From: Halichondria panicea
Taxonomy: Eukaryota > Porifera > Demospongiae > Suberitida > Halichondriidae
Reading direction: 5' to 3'
DNA length: 64,000 nucleotides
NCBI RefSeq assembly: GCF_963675165.1
Contig: NC_087382.1
Coordinates: 4,875,963 to 4,939,962, forward strand
The notes below the pieces were generated by a model that worked only from the letters and a program-made list of their open reading frames with translations, made no database searches and was not told where the DNA came from. Positions 1 to 17,003 of the stretch are shown piece after piece; within the stretch, counting starts at the first letter, position 1, and every line of letters starts with the position of its first letter. The translations under genes and the position numbers were made by a program.

Positions 1-781
1 ATAGGGCTGGCTACCAGTAGAAAGCCACCTGCTAGCTAACACATCATACTCCATTAAAGCCTATTGTGTATCATTTTATAACCTAGTTGGCTGTATTGTA
101 GAGAGTGACCTGCTTATTGGGTGACTACAATGGTCAGGTTTCACACAAGCTACCCCAGACTGTCATAGGAGCAGCTGTTCCATGACATTCAAGCATTCCT
201 GTGAGGGTGTAGTTAGACCTCTGCTGTGTCTAGGGTATTAATGTGCCAAGGAGCATCTAAGTGAGACATTCCTGGCTTTTCTTGTCAATTAGTTACAGTT
301 CTAGCATTGCCTTCCTGACTAATTTATAGGAATTACTTACTTAGGTATATTTGCGAAGATTCATAAGTTGTCTGAAGCCTGAACATCATAACATTGTGCT
401 CTGAATAATTATATCCATACATGTACTTATTTGTGAGCTTGACCAGTGGACTACATATGTGCACATTGTACCTAATAAGAGCTGCACTTGAGTCACTGTT
501 AGTGTAGCAGAATATTTGATTGTAGTCTGGATTCAATCTCTAGCCTAATAACGAACTTTGCAAAAATATAATCACAGAACCTAAACTAGTACTAGTAATT
601 ACACACGATCCTTGCCAGAACGCAATAGTTAGATCGCAAAGGGTCAATTTTTCTGCTGATTTGGCTCATTTGCAATGGTTTTTCACCAGCAAAATATTCT
701 AGTAATACGGTATACTCATTACACTACATTGTAACTGTGCAATAGTATTAATCATATCCTCTCCTTCTTTTCTACCATTAG
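1..781. other. Left-edge non-coding sequence, probably intron of the SLC4 gene
   Basis: I see no coding exon here. Positions 1-290 resemble a dispersed repeat also seen near 1930, 3052-3224 and 48170-48270 (shared phrase like GTGACCTGCTTA). Positions 549-712 are a 5'-truncated copy of the miniature element with terminus ATTCTAGTAATACGGTA. The first SLC4 exon in view starts after an AG at 780-781 and needs one base from an upstream exon, so this stretch is most likely intronic. Confidence 0.6.
549..712. mobile_element. MITE family 1, copy truncated at the 5' end
   Basis: The body (ACACACGATCCTTGCCAGAA, then ATCGCAAAGGGTCAA and CTGCTGATTTGGCTCATT) and the 3' terminus ATTCTAGTAATACGGTA are shared with copies at about 10089, 20115, 30082, 35160, 53473 and 61882. 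The matching left inverted repeat TACCGTATTACTAGAAT is missing here. No transposase is present, so it is non-autonomous. Confidence 0.75.
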
Positions 782-3700
782 GTCACAGGAACGTGTACGT
801 GACTGTTCATGTTCCGAGGAACAAGCACAAACACCACAAGAACCGCAGAAGGCACAATCGTAATGGTTCTCACGGTCACCATGTCGACCGTAGCCATAGC
901 AATACCGATCATACCGACTATGACAGTACCGTGCAAGGTTCCCACGGCGATCCGCAAAGTTCCCTTGGCAACACGCCGAGTTACCGTGGAGATGTAAGAG
1001 ACGGCGAGGAACATCCTCTATACTCCCCACAAGAATCAGTTGGCTTTGAGACACACAAGCCACTCCACGGGACAGTCAGCGATGTGACTCATAACTCCAC
1101 TAGTAGGAGCAGTATTAATGGACGTCCACGTTATCACAAGTCTAATAGTGTGCCCCAGAGAACTGCTGACCTCACCATTCCTAAGATCGTGAGAGGTGAG
1201 GGTGACTACATGTATAACAGTACGTATGTGTGTGTCCCGAACTGTACTTAGTTGTTGTTTTTTAAGCCTGTAAAGAACGCTTGTAGCAGCGGACATGTAC
1301 ATACATATACTTCATTACTTGCTACTATAATACTGGGCCTCACTTAGAGCCAAGGCAATTAAGTACACGTAAAGGGAACAGGAGCTTTATATTGACCACT
1401 ATTGTATTATAATTATCGTGTGATCTTGCGTGACAAATACTTATATGGTTTGGATGTCGCTCAGTTAGATACTGTTTTTGCTTGTTGAATCTCTTTGATA
1501 ACAAAGGTTTCAGTTCATACCTTTGCATGAGTAATGCAGTCATGTTGTAAATAGCTTAATTATACACTTTACAATTTAACCCCTTTAGATCCAACAACTC
1601 CGTGTGACCCGTGTGACCGTGTCAAGTTCATCCTGGGAGCAGCTGATGATGTAGACACCACTGGCTGCCATGACCCCACTGTACACACTGTGTTCACTGA
1701 GCTGGAGGAGCTCAAGTATGATGAACATGACCATGGAAAGTAAGTATACCATATACCATAATAAAATTTGGACAGTTACGTATTGTAGAACTTAAGGGAG
1801 AAGGTGTAAATGCTTGTGCACTGTAGAAGACCTGAAACACACTCACAATTCAGTGACACTACCTATAACTGTCTGTAGTGGCTTGCTAACACAATGATTG
1901 AAATACATGCTCAGTGGAGACGTTGGACCTATTAACCTGGTTGTATTACAGAGGGTGACCTGCTTATACGGTTTCATCTTACACTTGAATCCCCATTGAA
2001 TGTGTGTACACCTTGCACCAAGAGTTCATTGCTTGTACACATAACTCCCTGATATTACCACATGTTATAACAACCTATAGCTGCATATCACTTGTCAGCT
2101 TTCACAGTATATACCCACCACTGAATGTACAGAACACCATCCTAAGAATTAAATCACATCCTTTTGGTGTCCTACTAAATACACTTTGACACCTCACTGT
2201 TAAAACAGAATTGTACATGTATAGTCAACTAGCTATCAGATGAGGTCCGACACGAGTACCTCGATCAGGCTAAAATTGATTGAGTTAATTTAACAATGAC
2301 TTTACTGTTGAATTTTGCACATGACCAAGCCTAATCGAGGTACTCATGTCGGGCCACTAGGATCATGCACGATCGTGACTGTTACACACATATTTACGAC
2401 ATGCCCGCCCATTGCCCTACAGAATGGAGTGGAAAGAGACGGCTCGTTGGGTCAAGTTTGAGGAGGACGTGGAGGAGGGGGGCAACAAGTGGAGCAAGCC
2501 TCACGTGGCCACTCTCTCACTGCACAGTCTGTTTGAGTTGAGGAGCTGTCTTCTCAAGGGAACAGTGATTCTTGACATGAAGGCTGACAATCTAGCACAA
2601 ATATCAGGTCTGTGACAAAATAATGATGAGAGCTTGAGTACTATACCTTCATGTACCGTATAGAGGGGTAATTTTCGTGGGACAAAATATTCGTGGTTTT
2701 CGTGGTTGAAGGTCTGACCATGAATATTTTACCCACGAATGAAGCGACCTTGCCTACCTGCAGTGCAAGCAGCAACCACGAAAATAATATCCACGAAATG
2801 ACTAACCACAAATATATTGTCCCCCGAAAATTACCCGCTATACGGTATACATGTACATCTAACGACTATCCCTCCCCTGCCCCCTCACAGATTATGTACT
2901 GGATAACCTGGTGAGTACTGGTCAGCTAGAGGAGGAGAACAGAGACAGAGTCAGGTCTGCACTGCTGCAGAGACACAAGCATCTCAATTCACGTAAAGAG
3001 TCTGATAACAAGATCCTCGACAGTATCAGGTGTGTTGTTACTACATGTATAGTGAAACCTGTCTATATAGAGGTCACCCTTGAGGCTGACCAATGACCTA
3101 AAAAGGTCGCCAGCTAATACACTGGTTAAAACACCATGCTACATGTACGTGTATGGAGACATTAACCTGGCTGTATTATAGAGGATGCCGTGCTTATAGG
3201 ATGACCACTATACACAGGTTTCACACCGTTACAGTAGAGTGTTTTTGTGAGTACATAGCTTCAGACTCAAACAAACAAGCTGCAGTTTAGATCTCTACAT
3301 GTACACGATAATTATAGTGTATGGTCTGCTCTTATCGTTCTGTCCCTTCTCAGATCACTAGGCGACATGGGTCGTCTCAACTCAGCGCGACAGAATGACT
3401 TATCTGACCAGACTAGCAATCATAGCCGGTTTGGAAACTTCACTAAGTCAGCGTCCAGCATTGCCGGCCTGCCTGGCCATGGGAGCAGGGGAGGATCGAG
3501 ACGAGGCTCCACACAGGTGTGTGATGTGTGAGGGTGGTGTGGGTGTGTGGGGTGAAGGCTGGTTGAGTGAGTGCATGTTCATGTTCATTTATCAAACTAC
3601 ATGTGATGTCTACTTTAATGCATACATGTGCATCTGAATTTGATAACGTAAAATTGTGCATGTTATTTTAGTTTCTTTTTGATCACAGCCCCCCCAAGCA

Positions 3701-4103
3701 TAGAGCTTTCTTTCTGTTTGTTGGTCTCAATTAACATGTATGTTTTAATTTGGCTATGTACAATGTAGGTGCCAGGTGTGTCCCTGGTTGAAGGGGGCGC
3801 TGAGGGGAGTGGTGGCAGCAGTCTGACCAGACTAGAGGAGGGACAGAATGACTCAGAACAAGACCTCATCCACCTCTCCAAGGTGAGGAGGGGAAATGAT
3901 GACAGTGTATGTGTGTGGAGGGCACAGTGTACATGTGCCATACATGCATGTACCATCAGGAGTGCATGAAGTGTACTCCTGGTACCGCACGCCTGTATTA
4001 TCACTAATCACATTGTTGACCCTTTGCCAAACGCATACAACCATCCAATAATTATGTACATGTAGATGTGCAGTACATGTAACAAACTTTATCCCCCCCC
4101 CCT

Positions 4104-4143
<40 letters not shown>

Positions 4144-6999
4144 GTAGACGTCTGCCAACTTCATGAAGAAGATACCTCCAGGCTCAGAGGCGTCCAACGT
4201 TTTAGTGGGAGAAGTGGACTTCCTGTCACACTCCATCATCGGGTTTGTCCGTCTCTCTGAGGGGCGTGTCCTAGGGGACCTGACAGAGGTGCCCATCCCC
4301 ACCCGATTCCTATTCATCCTCCTGGGTCCCACTGGTAACCAGGAGCGCTATCACGAGATAGGGAGGTCCATTGCTACACTCATGAGTGATGAGGTACATG
4401 TACAAACTACCTACACTGTACATGTACAGCGTGTTACGTACACCTAGTCCATTGGTGTGCCCAACATTTTCAAAGTAATGGCTATTTTCGATCCTCGATC
4501 TCAAAAGATTTGTACATGTAAGAGGTGGTTTTCGTTTTGTCTAATTTGTCTGGAGGTGGTTACGATAGTATCGACCACCACCCACCAGTGGCCAGTGTGG
4601 GTACATTCCCACCCACCAGTGGCCAGTGTGGGCACATTCCTGTGATGTACATGTGCAGGTAGATAATGCATGTACAGTGTACCATAATGGGTATACAGAA
4701 GCACTATCTTTAAACTGACTGAGACCGTCCTCCTAGTCACAGTCGGTCACGCAACAGTGCCAGAGTGAGCCTCCACAATGTACACCATCACATGCACTAT
4801 CACTGTGTGTGGGACACTGAGTGGTTGGCACATGTTCCAGTACTGTTATAATTATAACGTGTACATTAAACGATTACAGCACACGCATACACACCCGATG
4901 CTCTTCAAAGAAAACTTAGTTTGCATCCTACATGTATACAAGCAAATAACAGTTACATGTAACCCAGGTACATGTACATGACGTTGCATAATTATTAAGA
5001 GCATGTTGGTAGATTGTAAACATTTTTTTCGGGCTAGTTCCATAAAATTATACAGAGCACTGGATTGTGCTAGTCTCAGAGCTTTTATGATGGACACAAT
5101 GTACCGATCCTACTGTGTATTATTTGTTCTTTGTTACCTTAGCTCTAGGCTTGTGCACACGACTTACATGTACCTTTGAACAGTGCTTCGTTCTCAACCT
5201 TACCAACCCCCCCGCCCCCCATAGGTGTTCCATGAGGTAGCTTACCGTGCTCGTAACAAAGGTGACCTTTTAGCGGGTATCGATGAGTTCCTGGACAAAG
5301 TAACAGTGCTACCCCCAGGGGAATGGGACCCTCAGATCCGACTGGAACCTCCGTCCAAAATCCCATCACAGGGCATCCGAAAACAGAGCAATGATCCTCG
5401 TAAGAAGAGCGTGATCTCCACGAAGGGAGAGGAGGAGAGAACACCACCAGTACGGTGGAGCAAGAGGTACTGTGCCTCTAGGCTAGAGCAGTAGTGGTGG
5501 GGCTTATGTGCTAGAGCAGTGGGGGCTTATGTGTGTGTGTGTGTGAAAACTAATGACTGATGTTCAGAGAGAAAGAGTCTTATGTACAATGTATATACCT
5601 TTGAATTGTGCTTCGTTTTAAGTTTATCCTCCCCCCACACACAGACCATTCCGAGGTTGTGTGAATGACTTGCTTCGTTGCTACTCGCTCTATCGCAGTG
5701 ACCTCAGTGATGCCCTCAGTCTGCAGTTCCTCTCCTCTCTGTTCCTCATCTATTTTGCCAACATTACCCTCGCCTTTGTGTTTGGTGCTTTCTTCTCCGA
5801 CATGACTCAAGGGGCAATGGTGAGTCAGAGTGTACATGAGCTTCAACTTGCACGATTGCAATCACTCTATAATACAGCCATATATGAATAGATCCCAAAA
5901 GCCTTGATAGCTATAATACAGCCATATATGAATAGATCCCAAAAGCCTTGATAGCTTGTGTTTCAACGTGTGTCAATAGCAATAATCTTGTCCCACCAAC
6001 TTACATGTATAATCGTAAAATAGATACTTGCACTACCCAAAGCCATAAAGCACGCACACACGCACACAGGGGGTGACAGAGATGATTCTGGCTGTCTCCT
6101 TTGGAAATTTCTTCTTCTCCATATTCTCCGGCCAACCTCTTGTCATCCTTGGAGCTACTGGTCCGTCCATCATCTTCGAGAGACTCATCTTCACGTTTTG
6201 CACCACTCCGGGCATCAACATACCGTTTCTAGAGTTTCGATTCTGGATTGGTCTATGGACAGCGCTCTTTATTTTCATTCTAGTTGGCCTGAACTCGAGC
6301 GCTATTGTGAAACTTGTCACACGGTTTACGGGCGAGATTTTCTCGGCTTTGATTTCGTTTGTGTTCATTTGGGAAGCATTAGGTGCTCTGTGGAAGATAC
6401 ATTTGGACTACCCGTACAATCAATGGATTTTGAGACCTGGAATGAGGAGACAATGCGATTGCTATGAATTTCCCGATTTAGACGGTTTGCAAAACTCGGA
6501 TTTGTCGAATGCATCGCGTCTAGGGTCTTATTGGGACGTGCGGGAGAGTGATTGCTCAGCTGGTCAGCTTCGGAGCTTTGTTGGTAGCGATTGTCCTGGT
6601 GATTTGTTCTCGAGCCATGACGTGTTCCTGATGTCTGTTATCCTGTTTTTCGGCACTTTTATTCTTTGTTTCTATCTCAAGAAGTTTCGAAGGAGCAAAA
6701 TCTTCAAAACCATTGTAAGTGTATCGTGTACATTGGTACAATGTGTTTAACTATAGGTTTCCTGCTAGCCTTGTACACTAACACTACAGTAGTGCAGTCA
6801 AGACTCGTGTGTATACATACAGATATATCCAGTCCATAAGTGTACATGTACATGTATAATTATGTGTACGTATAAGACCCTATGACATCATATTATGGTT
6901 GCCAGGCAGAAATGGTACAGTACACTGTAAGTAGATATGTATGTGTTCACTTACATGTACATGATCAAGTTGCCAGTTTGTGTATTCATACCCCCCCCA

Positions 7000-7038
<39 letters not shown>

Positions 7039-9562
7039 TCCGGCGTGTTGTGAGTGACTTTGGAGTGTTTATTGCCGTGTGTGTGTGGGTGGGTATAGAC
7101 GTCCTTGCAGATGTGGACACGCCCAAACTGGAGGTTCCTAACGTCTTCACAGAAAACTTCTATACCAGCCCCAACAGAACTTACCTATTCATAGCCCCAC
7201 TAGGTATGTGTGTATTCTTAGAAGAAGTATTGCTATGGCCTCTGTGGTGAGTGTGTGTGTAGTCAGTGAAATCTAACTGATGTTCAAGTTACATACTGAC
7301 AGTAATCTAGGATCGACTTACATGCACATAGAAAAATTGTCTTTGAATTCATATTTCTTTTATGCATGCGATATATCCATACTAATTATGGTGATGTGTG
7401 CAAACTGTAACTGCACATGGTAGTGTCGATTGTGGCTTTAAAATCATCTGCCTTTATAACGTGTGTTTTTACAGTACAGTACAGTACATGTAACTTTATT
7501 TGAGGTTAAAACTATCTCTTGTGCAGGCAATGGTTTCCCAGCGTGGGGTGTGGGTGCCGCCCTCCTACCAGCACTGCTCGCCACTGTACTCTTCTTTGTA
7601 GAGCAGCACATCACTGAGGCCATTGTCAACAAGAAGGGCAACAAACTGAAGGTGCGTGGTGTGTATATCAAGTGCTCATTGTGTTAGTTATTTTGGAAAT
7701 CACAATTGTACGAATCATAATTCAAATGCATATACACTGCTGGTTTCTATTCACGATTAACGTAGAGTACTTGTGCATGCACATGTGGTGTGTCATTTAG
7801 CTGGGTGTTTTAATGGTCTTAAAAGTGTAACACACTGTACAATGTGTATGTCAGGGTTATAAACAAGTTTGCTTCAGTTTTACAATGTATTCTGAGGTGA
7901 AGTCATTGCAGGACAGACTGTGAATTGTCTGCACTACTAGACTAAGTGCATGCATACATACGTGTAGGTTGTGTCTTGAAACCTAATGGAATGGTGACTA
8001 ATAAGATGCCCTTCAGTGGTTGAATAGTAGTCGCATGTACAAAATGTACGTGACTCACAATGAAAGTTGCATGATTTTCAGATTCACAAGTGGGAATAAT
8101 GTGCATACATTGTAACAGTTACTGAAAATGTAGCGTGGATTGATATATCTAAAGCAACTTGTTTGTAACCCTGCAAGGACTTTCACTTCTAATCCCTCAC
8201 CCTTCTCTCTCTCTCTCTACTCCTACAGAAGGGACCTGGTTACCATGTGGACATGTTCATTGTGGGTTTGATGATCTTTTTCCACTCTGTGATGGGTCTG
8301 CCGTGGGTAGTGGGGTCAACCATCCTCTCAGTCTCACACGTCCAATCGCTGCATCGCTACGGATCATCGGATAACCCGGGAGAGGCACCAAACTTCCTTG
8401 GAGTCAGGTGTGTACATCAACTACATGTTCATGGCATGCCCATCTTAAAGATTACTTTCTACTCAAAATCCGATTTCATGAACCTACATGTACACGTACA
8501 TACATTGTACAAGTACAATACTGACCTTTGTATCCAATTTCGTAAGAATTTCATGCAGACAATAAATATTTCCCAAAAATATCTGTACTGCATGTACACA
8601 CATTTTACTGTGCGGACTTTACCCTCTACAGAGAGCAACGTGTGACTCTGTTTGTGATGTCGATCCTTGTGGGGCTCTCTGTGATGCTGTACAGTGTGAC
8701 CAGTTTCATACCTCTACCCGTACTCTATGGACTCCTCTTTTATCTAGGCGTGGCTTCGCTGTACAACGTCCAATTTGTGCATCGATTCAAACTACTTTTT
8801 ATTCCAAACAAGTACAAACCGGACTATGCTTATCTCCGTCAAGTGCCCAACGTGCGAATACACATCTACACAATCATTCAAGTTGTCCTCTTAGTGCTGC
8901 TCTGTGCTGTGCAAGCTCAACCATCACTTAGGGTGGCTTTTCCCATCATTGTGATCGGTCTTATGATCATTCGTTGGCTGCTCGGATTTTGTTTCACTCG
9001 AAAAGACCTCAAAGTTTTAGACGATCCGTTGCCAGAGAAACTCTACTGTAAAAGATGCAAAGTACACGTCAAGAAAAGCTCTGAAAAGATTTTGGAAGAA
9101 GGGACATGTAGCACCAATTCCGACGAGATTGATGGCTTTGGAAACATTGTAACTGAAGAACCGCCTGCTATCGATCAAAACATATCCCCAGATCATGCTC
9201 AGCAACGTAAAGAACGTCGTTCAGCCTCTGCATTTAACATCACCCAAGAAGTTGATAAGTGTGAAATTTGGAGAACCATGGTTAAGGATTTGGACACGCC
9301 TTATTCAAGTCCCAGAATAACGGCAGAATACAGTGGAACACGTCCCTCTATTACTGTGACTAATCCGGAGAGAGTCCAACAAGCCGCCACTTACCAAGAC
9401 GATTATTCACCACAGGGGAACAACCCTTTGGAACGATTGGGGGATTCCCCTTTTGAAGGAGCGGAGCCGGAGGTGTTCACTGAGGCTACGATGTCACGAG
9501 AACAAGACCAGAAAACTAAATCTAAGGCCTGTAGAAAACTGTTTACAAGCACTGCTGTCTGA
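782..9562 (+). CDS. SLC4-family bicarbonate transporter (Na-coupled NBC/NDCBE type), 5' end off window
   Basis: Membrane transporter of the SLC4 family, expected to move bicarbonate, probably with Na+, across the plasma membrane for pH and ion control. Fourteen exons join without a frame break: 782-1195, 1589-1739, 2423-2607, 2891-3029, 3354-3516, 3769-3882, 4148-4393, 5225-5466, 5645-5819, 6070-6714, 7038-7203, 7527-7651, 8229-8407, 8632-9562, giving about 1291 visible residues. The cytosolic domain shows family motifs such as [45 protein letters not shown] and [18 protein letters not shown]; the last resembles Na-coupled members more than anion exchangers. The membrane domain includes [29 protein letters not shown] and [10 protein letters not shown]. 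The first exon is His/Arg-rich, and a hydrophilic tail of about 190 residues ends at TGA 9560-9562. The true start is outside the window. Transport mode cannot be settled from sequence alone. Confidence 0.95.
2242..2355. repeat. Fold-back element, family GGTCCGACA (intron of SLC4 gene)
   Basis: Near-perfect inverted repeats of about 30 bp (GAGGTCCGACACGAGTACCT on the left; GAGGTACTCATGTCGGGCC on the right) flank a spacer of about 55 bp. The ends resemble two other fold-backs at 46848-46916 and 53010-53133, so this is a dispersed family. Confidence 0.7.
2654..2847. mobile_element. MITE family 2b (ends TACCGTATAG / CTATACGGTA)
   Basis: About 194 bp with termini TACCGTATAGAGGGGTAATT and AATTACCCGCTATACGGTA, lying in an SLC4 intron. 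It has internal TTCGTGG/CCACGAA motifs in both orientations. It is related to copies at 12496-12926 and 22405-22835 and more distantly to 9668-9896. Confidence 0.75.
3052..3224. mobile_element. MITE-like element with 11-bp ends GTGAAACCTGT / ACAGGTTTCAC
   Basis: A 173-bp segment starts GTGAAACCTGT and ends with its exact reverse complement. Internal sequence (ATTAACCTGGCTGTATTATA) recurs at about 60-130, 1930-1975 and 48220-48265, so this is a dispersed family. It lies in the intron after SLC4 exon 2891-3029. Confidence 0.65.
4104..4142. repeat. (CA)n microsatellite forming a 3' splice-site tract
   Basis: About 19 CA units run into CCTGTAG, the acceptor of SLC4 exon 4148-4393. There is a C-run just upstream. 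Confidence 0.9.
5871..5957. repeat. Two-copy tandem duplication of 44 bp
   Basis: The unit containing ACAGCCATATATGAATAGAT and CCCAAAAGCCTTGATAGC is present twice head to tail in an SLC4 intron. Confidence 0.8.
7006..7036. repeat. (CA)n microsatellite abutting an SLC4 acceptor
   Basis: The CA repeat continues directly into CACAG at 7033-7037, the acceptor of exon 7038-7203. A C-run precedes it. Confidence 0.9.
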
Positions 9563-9667
9563 AATCATTATCTATTTATTTATTGTTGCATTACTATAAT
9601 TATATTATTATTACCTCAGTATATATAATTTAATTAATATTATTGTGCTTTGGGAGATAATTGTAAT

Positions 9668-9896
9668 TACCGTATAGCGCGAAATTTTCGAGGCACTTAT
9701 ATTTCGTGGATTGGCCTCTAAAAGCCATTTCGTTGCACAATGTTCGCGGAATGACTGCTTACCGGAAGCCACGCCTTTAAATCTTGCACGTTATAGCAGG
9801 TAAAGAACGATTTTCGTGGACTTAATTTTCGTGTAGGATTGCTAACCCACGAAATCCACGAAAATTAAGCCCCTCGAAAATTTCGCGCTATACGGT
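9668..9896. mobile_element. MITE family 2 (ends TACCGTATAGCGCGAAATTT / inverted)
   Basis: A 229-bp element has termini TACCGTATAGCGCGAAATTT and AAATTTCGCGCTATACGGTA. It lies about 100 bp past the SLC4 stop. Close copies are at 60598-60829 and, degraded, at 63035-63252. An AATAAA at about 9938-9943, just beyond it, is a possible SLC4 poly(A) signal. Confidence 0.85.
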
Positions 9897-10633
9897 ATTA
9901 TGTACCAAGGTGTGATTGTAAAAAATGCTGATTAATTAATAAATGAATTTATTCTGCTATATATATACGAAAGAATCTTTATGGTCGGTTCCCTGTCTTT
10001 ATATCTGTGCATGCATGTGACAAAATAACTTCATCACAATTTTTTTTATGCATATGGCATATGCATGATATTTACATAATCATATAACACCGTATTAAGA
10101 CTACTGAATGTTTTGCGAGCATAAACATTTGCAAACTTTGTGATATAATTAATTTATAGTTGATCAATAATTATTTGCAACAATAAAATCCGCAAAACCT
10201 AAATACTAGTAAATATGCACTATCCTTGCCAGAACGCGAGATCGCAAAATTAACGGGTCAAATTATCTGCCGAATTGGCTAATTCGCAAAACTATATAGG
10301 TTTTTTACCCGCAAAATATTCTAGTAATATTGTATTATTATATATAGCTAATAATTATACGTATATACATCACTGTCATAATACCTGCATGCATACATGT
10401 ACATGTATTTTATAGTGTCATACAAAATTACTTGCATGTTTTGATATTAATTTTACATGCAGACTGATATATATAATTATACATCAATCATAAATTAGAA
10501 CACACTTACAAAATCATAAAAAAGAAGGACCATACATCGACGAATTATAACTACACATAGACCTAAAAACTAAAATTTTATAAGTATATGAATGTTCTCT
10601 ATAAAACGGTAACACGTACAGTTAATTTCTCCT
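9897..10633. other. Convergent 3' intergenic region between SLC4 and the 14-3-3 array
   Basis: AT-rich DNA with no coding signal. It holds the family-1 MITE at 10089-10330, where the tandem duplication begins, and presumably both 3' UTRs. Confidence 0.6.
10089..10330. mobile_element. MITE family 1 copy at the left edge of the 14-3-3 duplication
   Basis: It starts ACCGTATTAAGACTACTGAA and ends ATTCTAGTAATAT, with the family-1 body between. It is longer than other copies through internal insertions. Homology between the two 10-kb duplication units begins inside its right end, at about 10319. Confidence 0.8.
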
Positions 10634-14069
<3,436 letters not shown>

Positions 14070-14465
14070 TGTGTGTTTCTTAGCTGCTAGCACCAAGCTG
14101 TTCCCAGTCTGTAGTCGATCTAGTCTGTGTCTTGATAATTAATTTTTACGCTGCAAGTCAATAATGGGTGTGACTGTCCTCCACCCACTGGCATCCAGAC
14201 ACGCCCACTATATAACGGTCTCTATGACCCGCCGCTGGCATGATCGAGGCAGGCACACCATGCATGTTACATATTGCACTCTCACAAATAATATTTAATA
14301 ATATGAATTGGACCGTACAAATACAAGTATATGTAATCACAAGTGGCTACAATAGTTATTATAGCTTTAGTATAGAATAATACGAATAATAATATGAAAG
14401 CTAGAAAATTCAATTGAGTTATACTTAAATTAATTTAAACTAGTAATCCGTTGCATATACGGTCA

Positions 14466-17003
14466 TCACTGATCTTCCCCAGCATCATCGTCACCGGCAT
14501 CTGCTGTCCACAACTGCAGATAAGAAAACATACCCTTGATTCAAACAAGTAATATTATAACAATGTTTCTGACTCCCCCCAAAACTTACTAACTTACTAC
14601 ATAATGTACATTGTATAAAGCCTCTCCACAAATGGAAAATGTCACGTATGTTGCCAACTCAATGCCCATTAATCAGAGATTTGTATTATACAGAGTACAA
14701 ACTGCTACACAACACACCACAACATATACAGAGGTTTATGGCTATCGTACAATTATGTATTATTATAATTATATCAAAGTTACAGACTTGCACATGCATA
14801 CAATTGAGACACCAGATACACTTAGACATAGGCTATTAATCTTTTAGAGCTACTATATGCAAAGTGATGAGAAAGTGAGTTCCAAAGGGGGTGTCAGTAC
14901 ACTCTACAAACCATAACTATGCTTCACTTACAGTGAGGTTGTCCCTAAGGAGCTGCATGATGAGAGTGCTGTCTTTGTAAGAGTCCTCCTTCAGAGTATC
15001 CAGATCGGCAATGGCTTCATCAAATGCCTGAAATAGTTAGAACGACATACACAGAGAGCCTACATAAATTGTACCGAGAAGATATTTTGAGGCTACATGT
15101 ATGTACAGCTGTAGACTTCAGAAAGCACCCACTAATCTTCTGTACATGCACTGAATTCTCAAATCTTCAACAAGTATACTGTACATGACCATGTGTGTGT
15201 TAGTATACCTTTTTAGCAAGCTCACACGCTTTGGTTCTGTTATCAGCAATCTCGTAGTGGAACACGGAGAAGTTGAGAGCCAGACCTAGTCGAATGGGGT
15301 GGGTGGGTGACATCTTCTCCTCGGCAAACTTAGAAGATTTTTCATAGGCCTTTTTAGCGTTTTCCACGACTGTATTAACAAAACAAGAGCTGTACGTAAT
15401 TTTAATGACTGGCAGATTGAAACAAGACATTATTACAAATGTGATGTGTTTTAGAATACATTTATACACAACAAAACCAATATCACATTGGATAGCCACA
15501 CTTGGAAACACACACTGACAAACTATTCAGAGCTCATGTGTACTGAAGATTAGATCAGTACCGAGACAATCGAATAAACTTACCATCTTTTTTTCCTTCT
15601 CCGTCTGTAACTTCGGCAATATAACGATAGTAGTCGCCCTTCATCTTGAGGTAGAACACCTTGGACTCTGCATCGTCTGTGTCTTCTTTAACGAGGTGAT
15701 CGTCAAGGAGAGCCTATAATTTTATTAGACAACATGTGGAGAGAGTAATAATTAAACGAGTCAAAAATGCCTATAAATTATATAAGTATATTAGTAAGTA
15801 CTTGTACTGTGTAACAGTGGAACTCCTCTCTTAATGGCCACGCCTGAATAAAGATCACTACGCAGGTTGCAATTACGATAGGCACTCAAGTCCCAAATGA
15901 ATAGTATGTGTACAAAACAATCAACAGAGGCCACCTACATGTATGTACACGTAGTAATAATTATAATGGTCGTTATATGGGAGGGGGGGGTTCACTATGT
16001 GCTGTATACGTACAACATGTGGTGTGTGCACATGTAGACATGCTAGCTTTACACTAATAGCCTCGCGTAAAACAATGACTATCTGGTAGTGGGTAATGGC
16101 AGGAAAGAGCCTATCTTGCAACGAGGAGATTAGATAGGACATACATTGATCAACTTACAATAACTTCATTACAAAGGTCATTAAGCTCCTTCTCAACGAT
16201 GCCAATGTACTCTTTTGTAACATCAGTTGGGTTCTTTGAATCAATGCTGGACAACACTCTCCACGCATTTCGACGAGCACCGACTATGTTCTTGTAGGCC
16301 ACTGAAAGTAGGTTCCTTTGGTTGGAATCTAACTTTACCCCAGAGTTTTTCACCACGTAGCTTTTCATTGCCTGAAGTGTGCAAATTGAAAAATTGTGAG
16401 AGCACGCTACAAAAAGGCTATAATTATATACACACGTAATGTACGCATGCAGCATGACAAGTGTGTCACCTTGGGTCAGCTCATAGTTTAGCATGCAGCT
16501 ATAAGTATATAGGTATAAGACAAGCGTTAAGTGTACGTACATGTGTATTTGTCGTAAGGTGACCTGTTAATACATACTTTGAGAAAACAATAGTTTGTAT
16601 AGGCACAGATTAGGTGGGTGGGATTACCACCTACCATATTCACGACGCCACTAAATAATTCCGTTTATGAGACGTTATAATATAAATAGTATGTACAAGA
16701 AAAGACTAACATGTCCCGAGCTCGAGTGTACTGCACACATTAGTTATGACCCACTGTATATTAAAACTAAAAGCACTTGGCACATTGTATTAATACACAA
16801 ACCATGTCACCATTCGTTGAGTTGAGTTGACTTTAGTTACCTAACTACAGCATGCAGTACAGTGAACACAACTTTAGTAATCACATTCAGCCCTTGATAC
16901 ATGTCAGACATTGATACAACCCTACCTGTGCCATGTCTTCATATCTCTCAGACTGCTCAGCCAGCCGGGCTCTGTCTAGAAGGGCATCGGTATCATTAGA
17001 CAT
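14466..17003 (-). CDS. 14-3-3 protein, paralog B
   Basis: Phosphopeptide-binding adaptor of the 14-3-3 family. Exons: 17003-16926, 16371-16159, 15713-15584, 15369-15209, 15027-14932, 14513-14466; 241 residues. The start is [20 protein letters not shown]. Exon 2 reads [19 protein letters not shown], exon 3 [10 protein letters not shown], exon 4 [20 protein letters not shown], exon 5 [14 protein letters not shown], so the binding-groove Lys, Arg, Arg-Tyr and Asn residues are all present. The tail [15 protein letters not shown] is acidic. Exon layout and phases match the other paralogs. Its copy at 24433-26970 appears identical. Confidence 0.95.

Noticed and set aside
752-1063. Open frames on the minus strand and in another plus frame over the first SLC4 exon
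   Set aside because: They lie antisense or out of frame to a conserved SLC4 exon and show no family resemblance.
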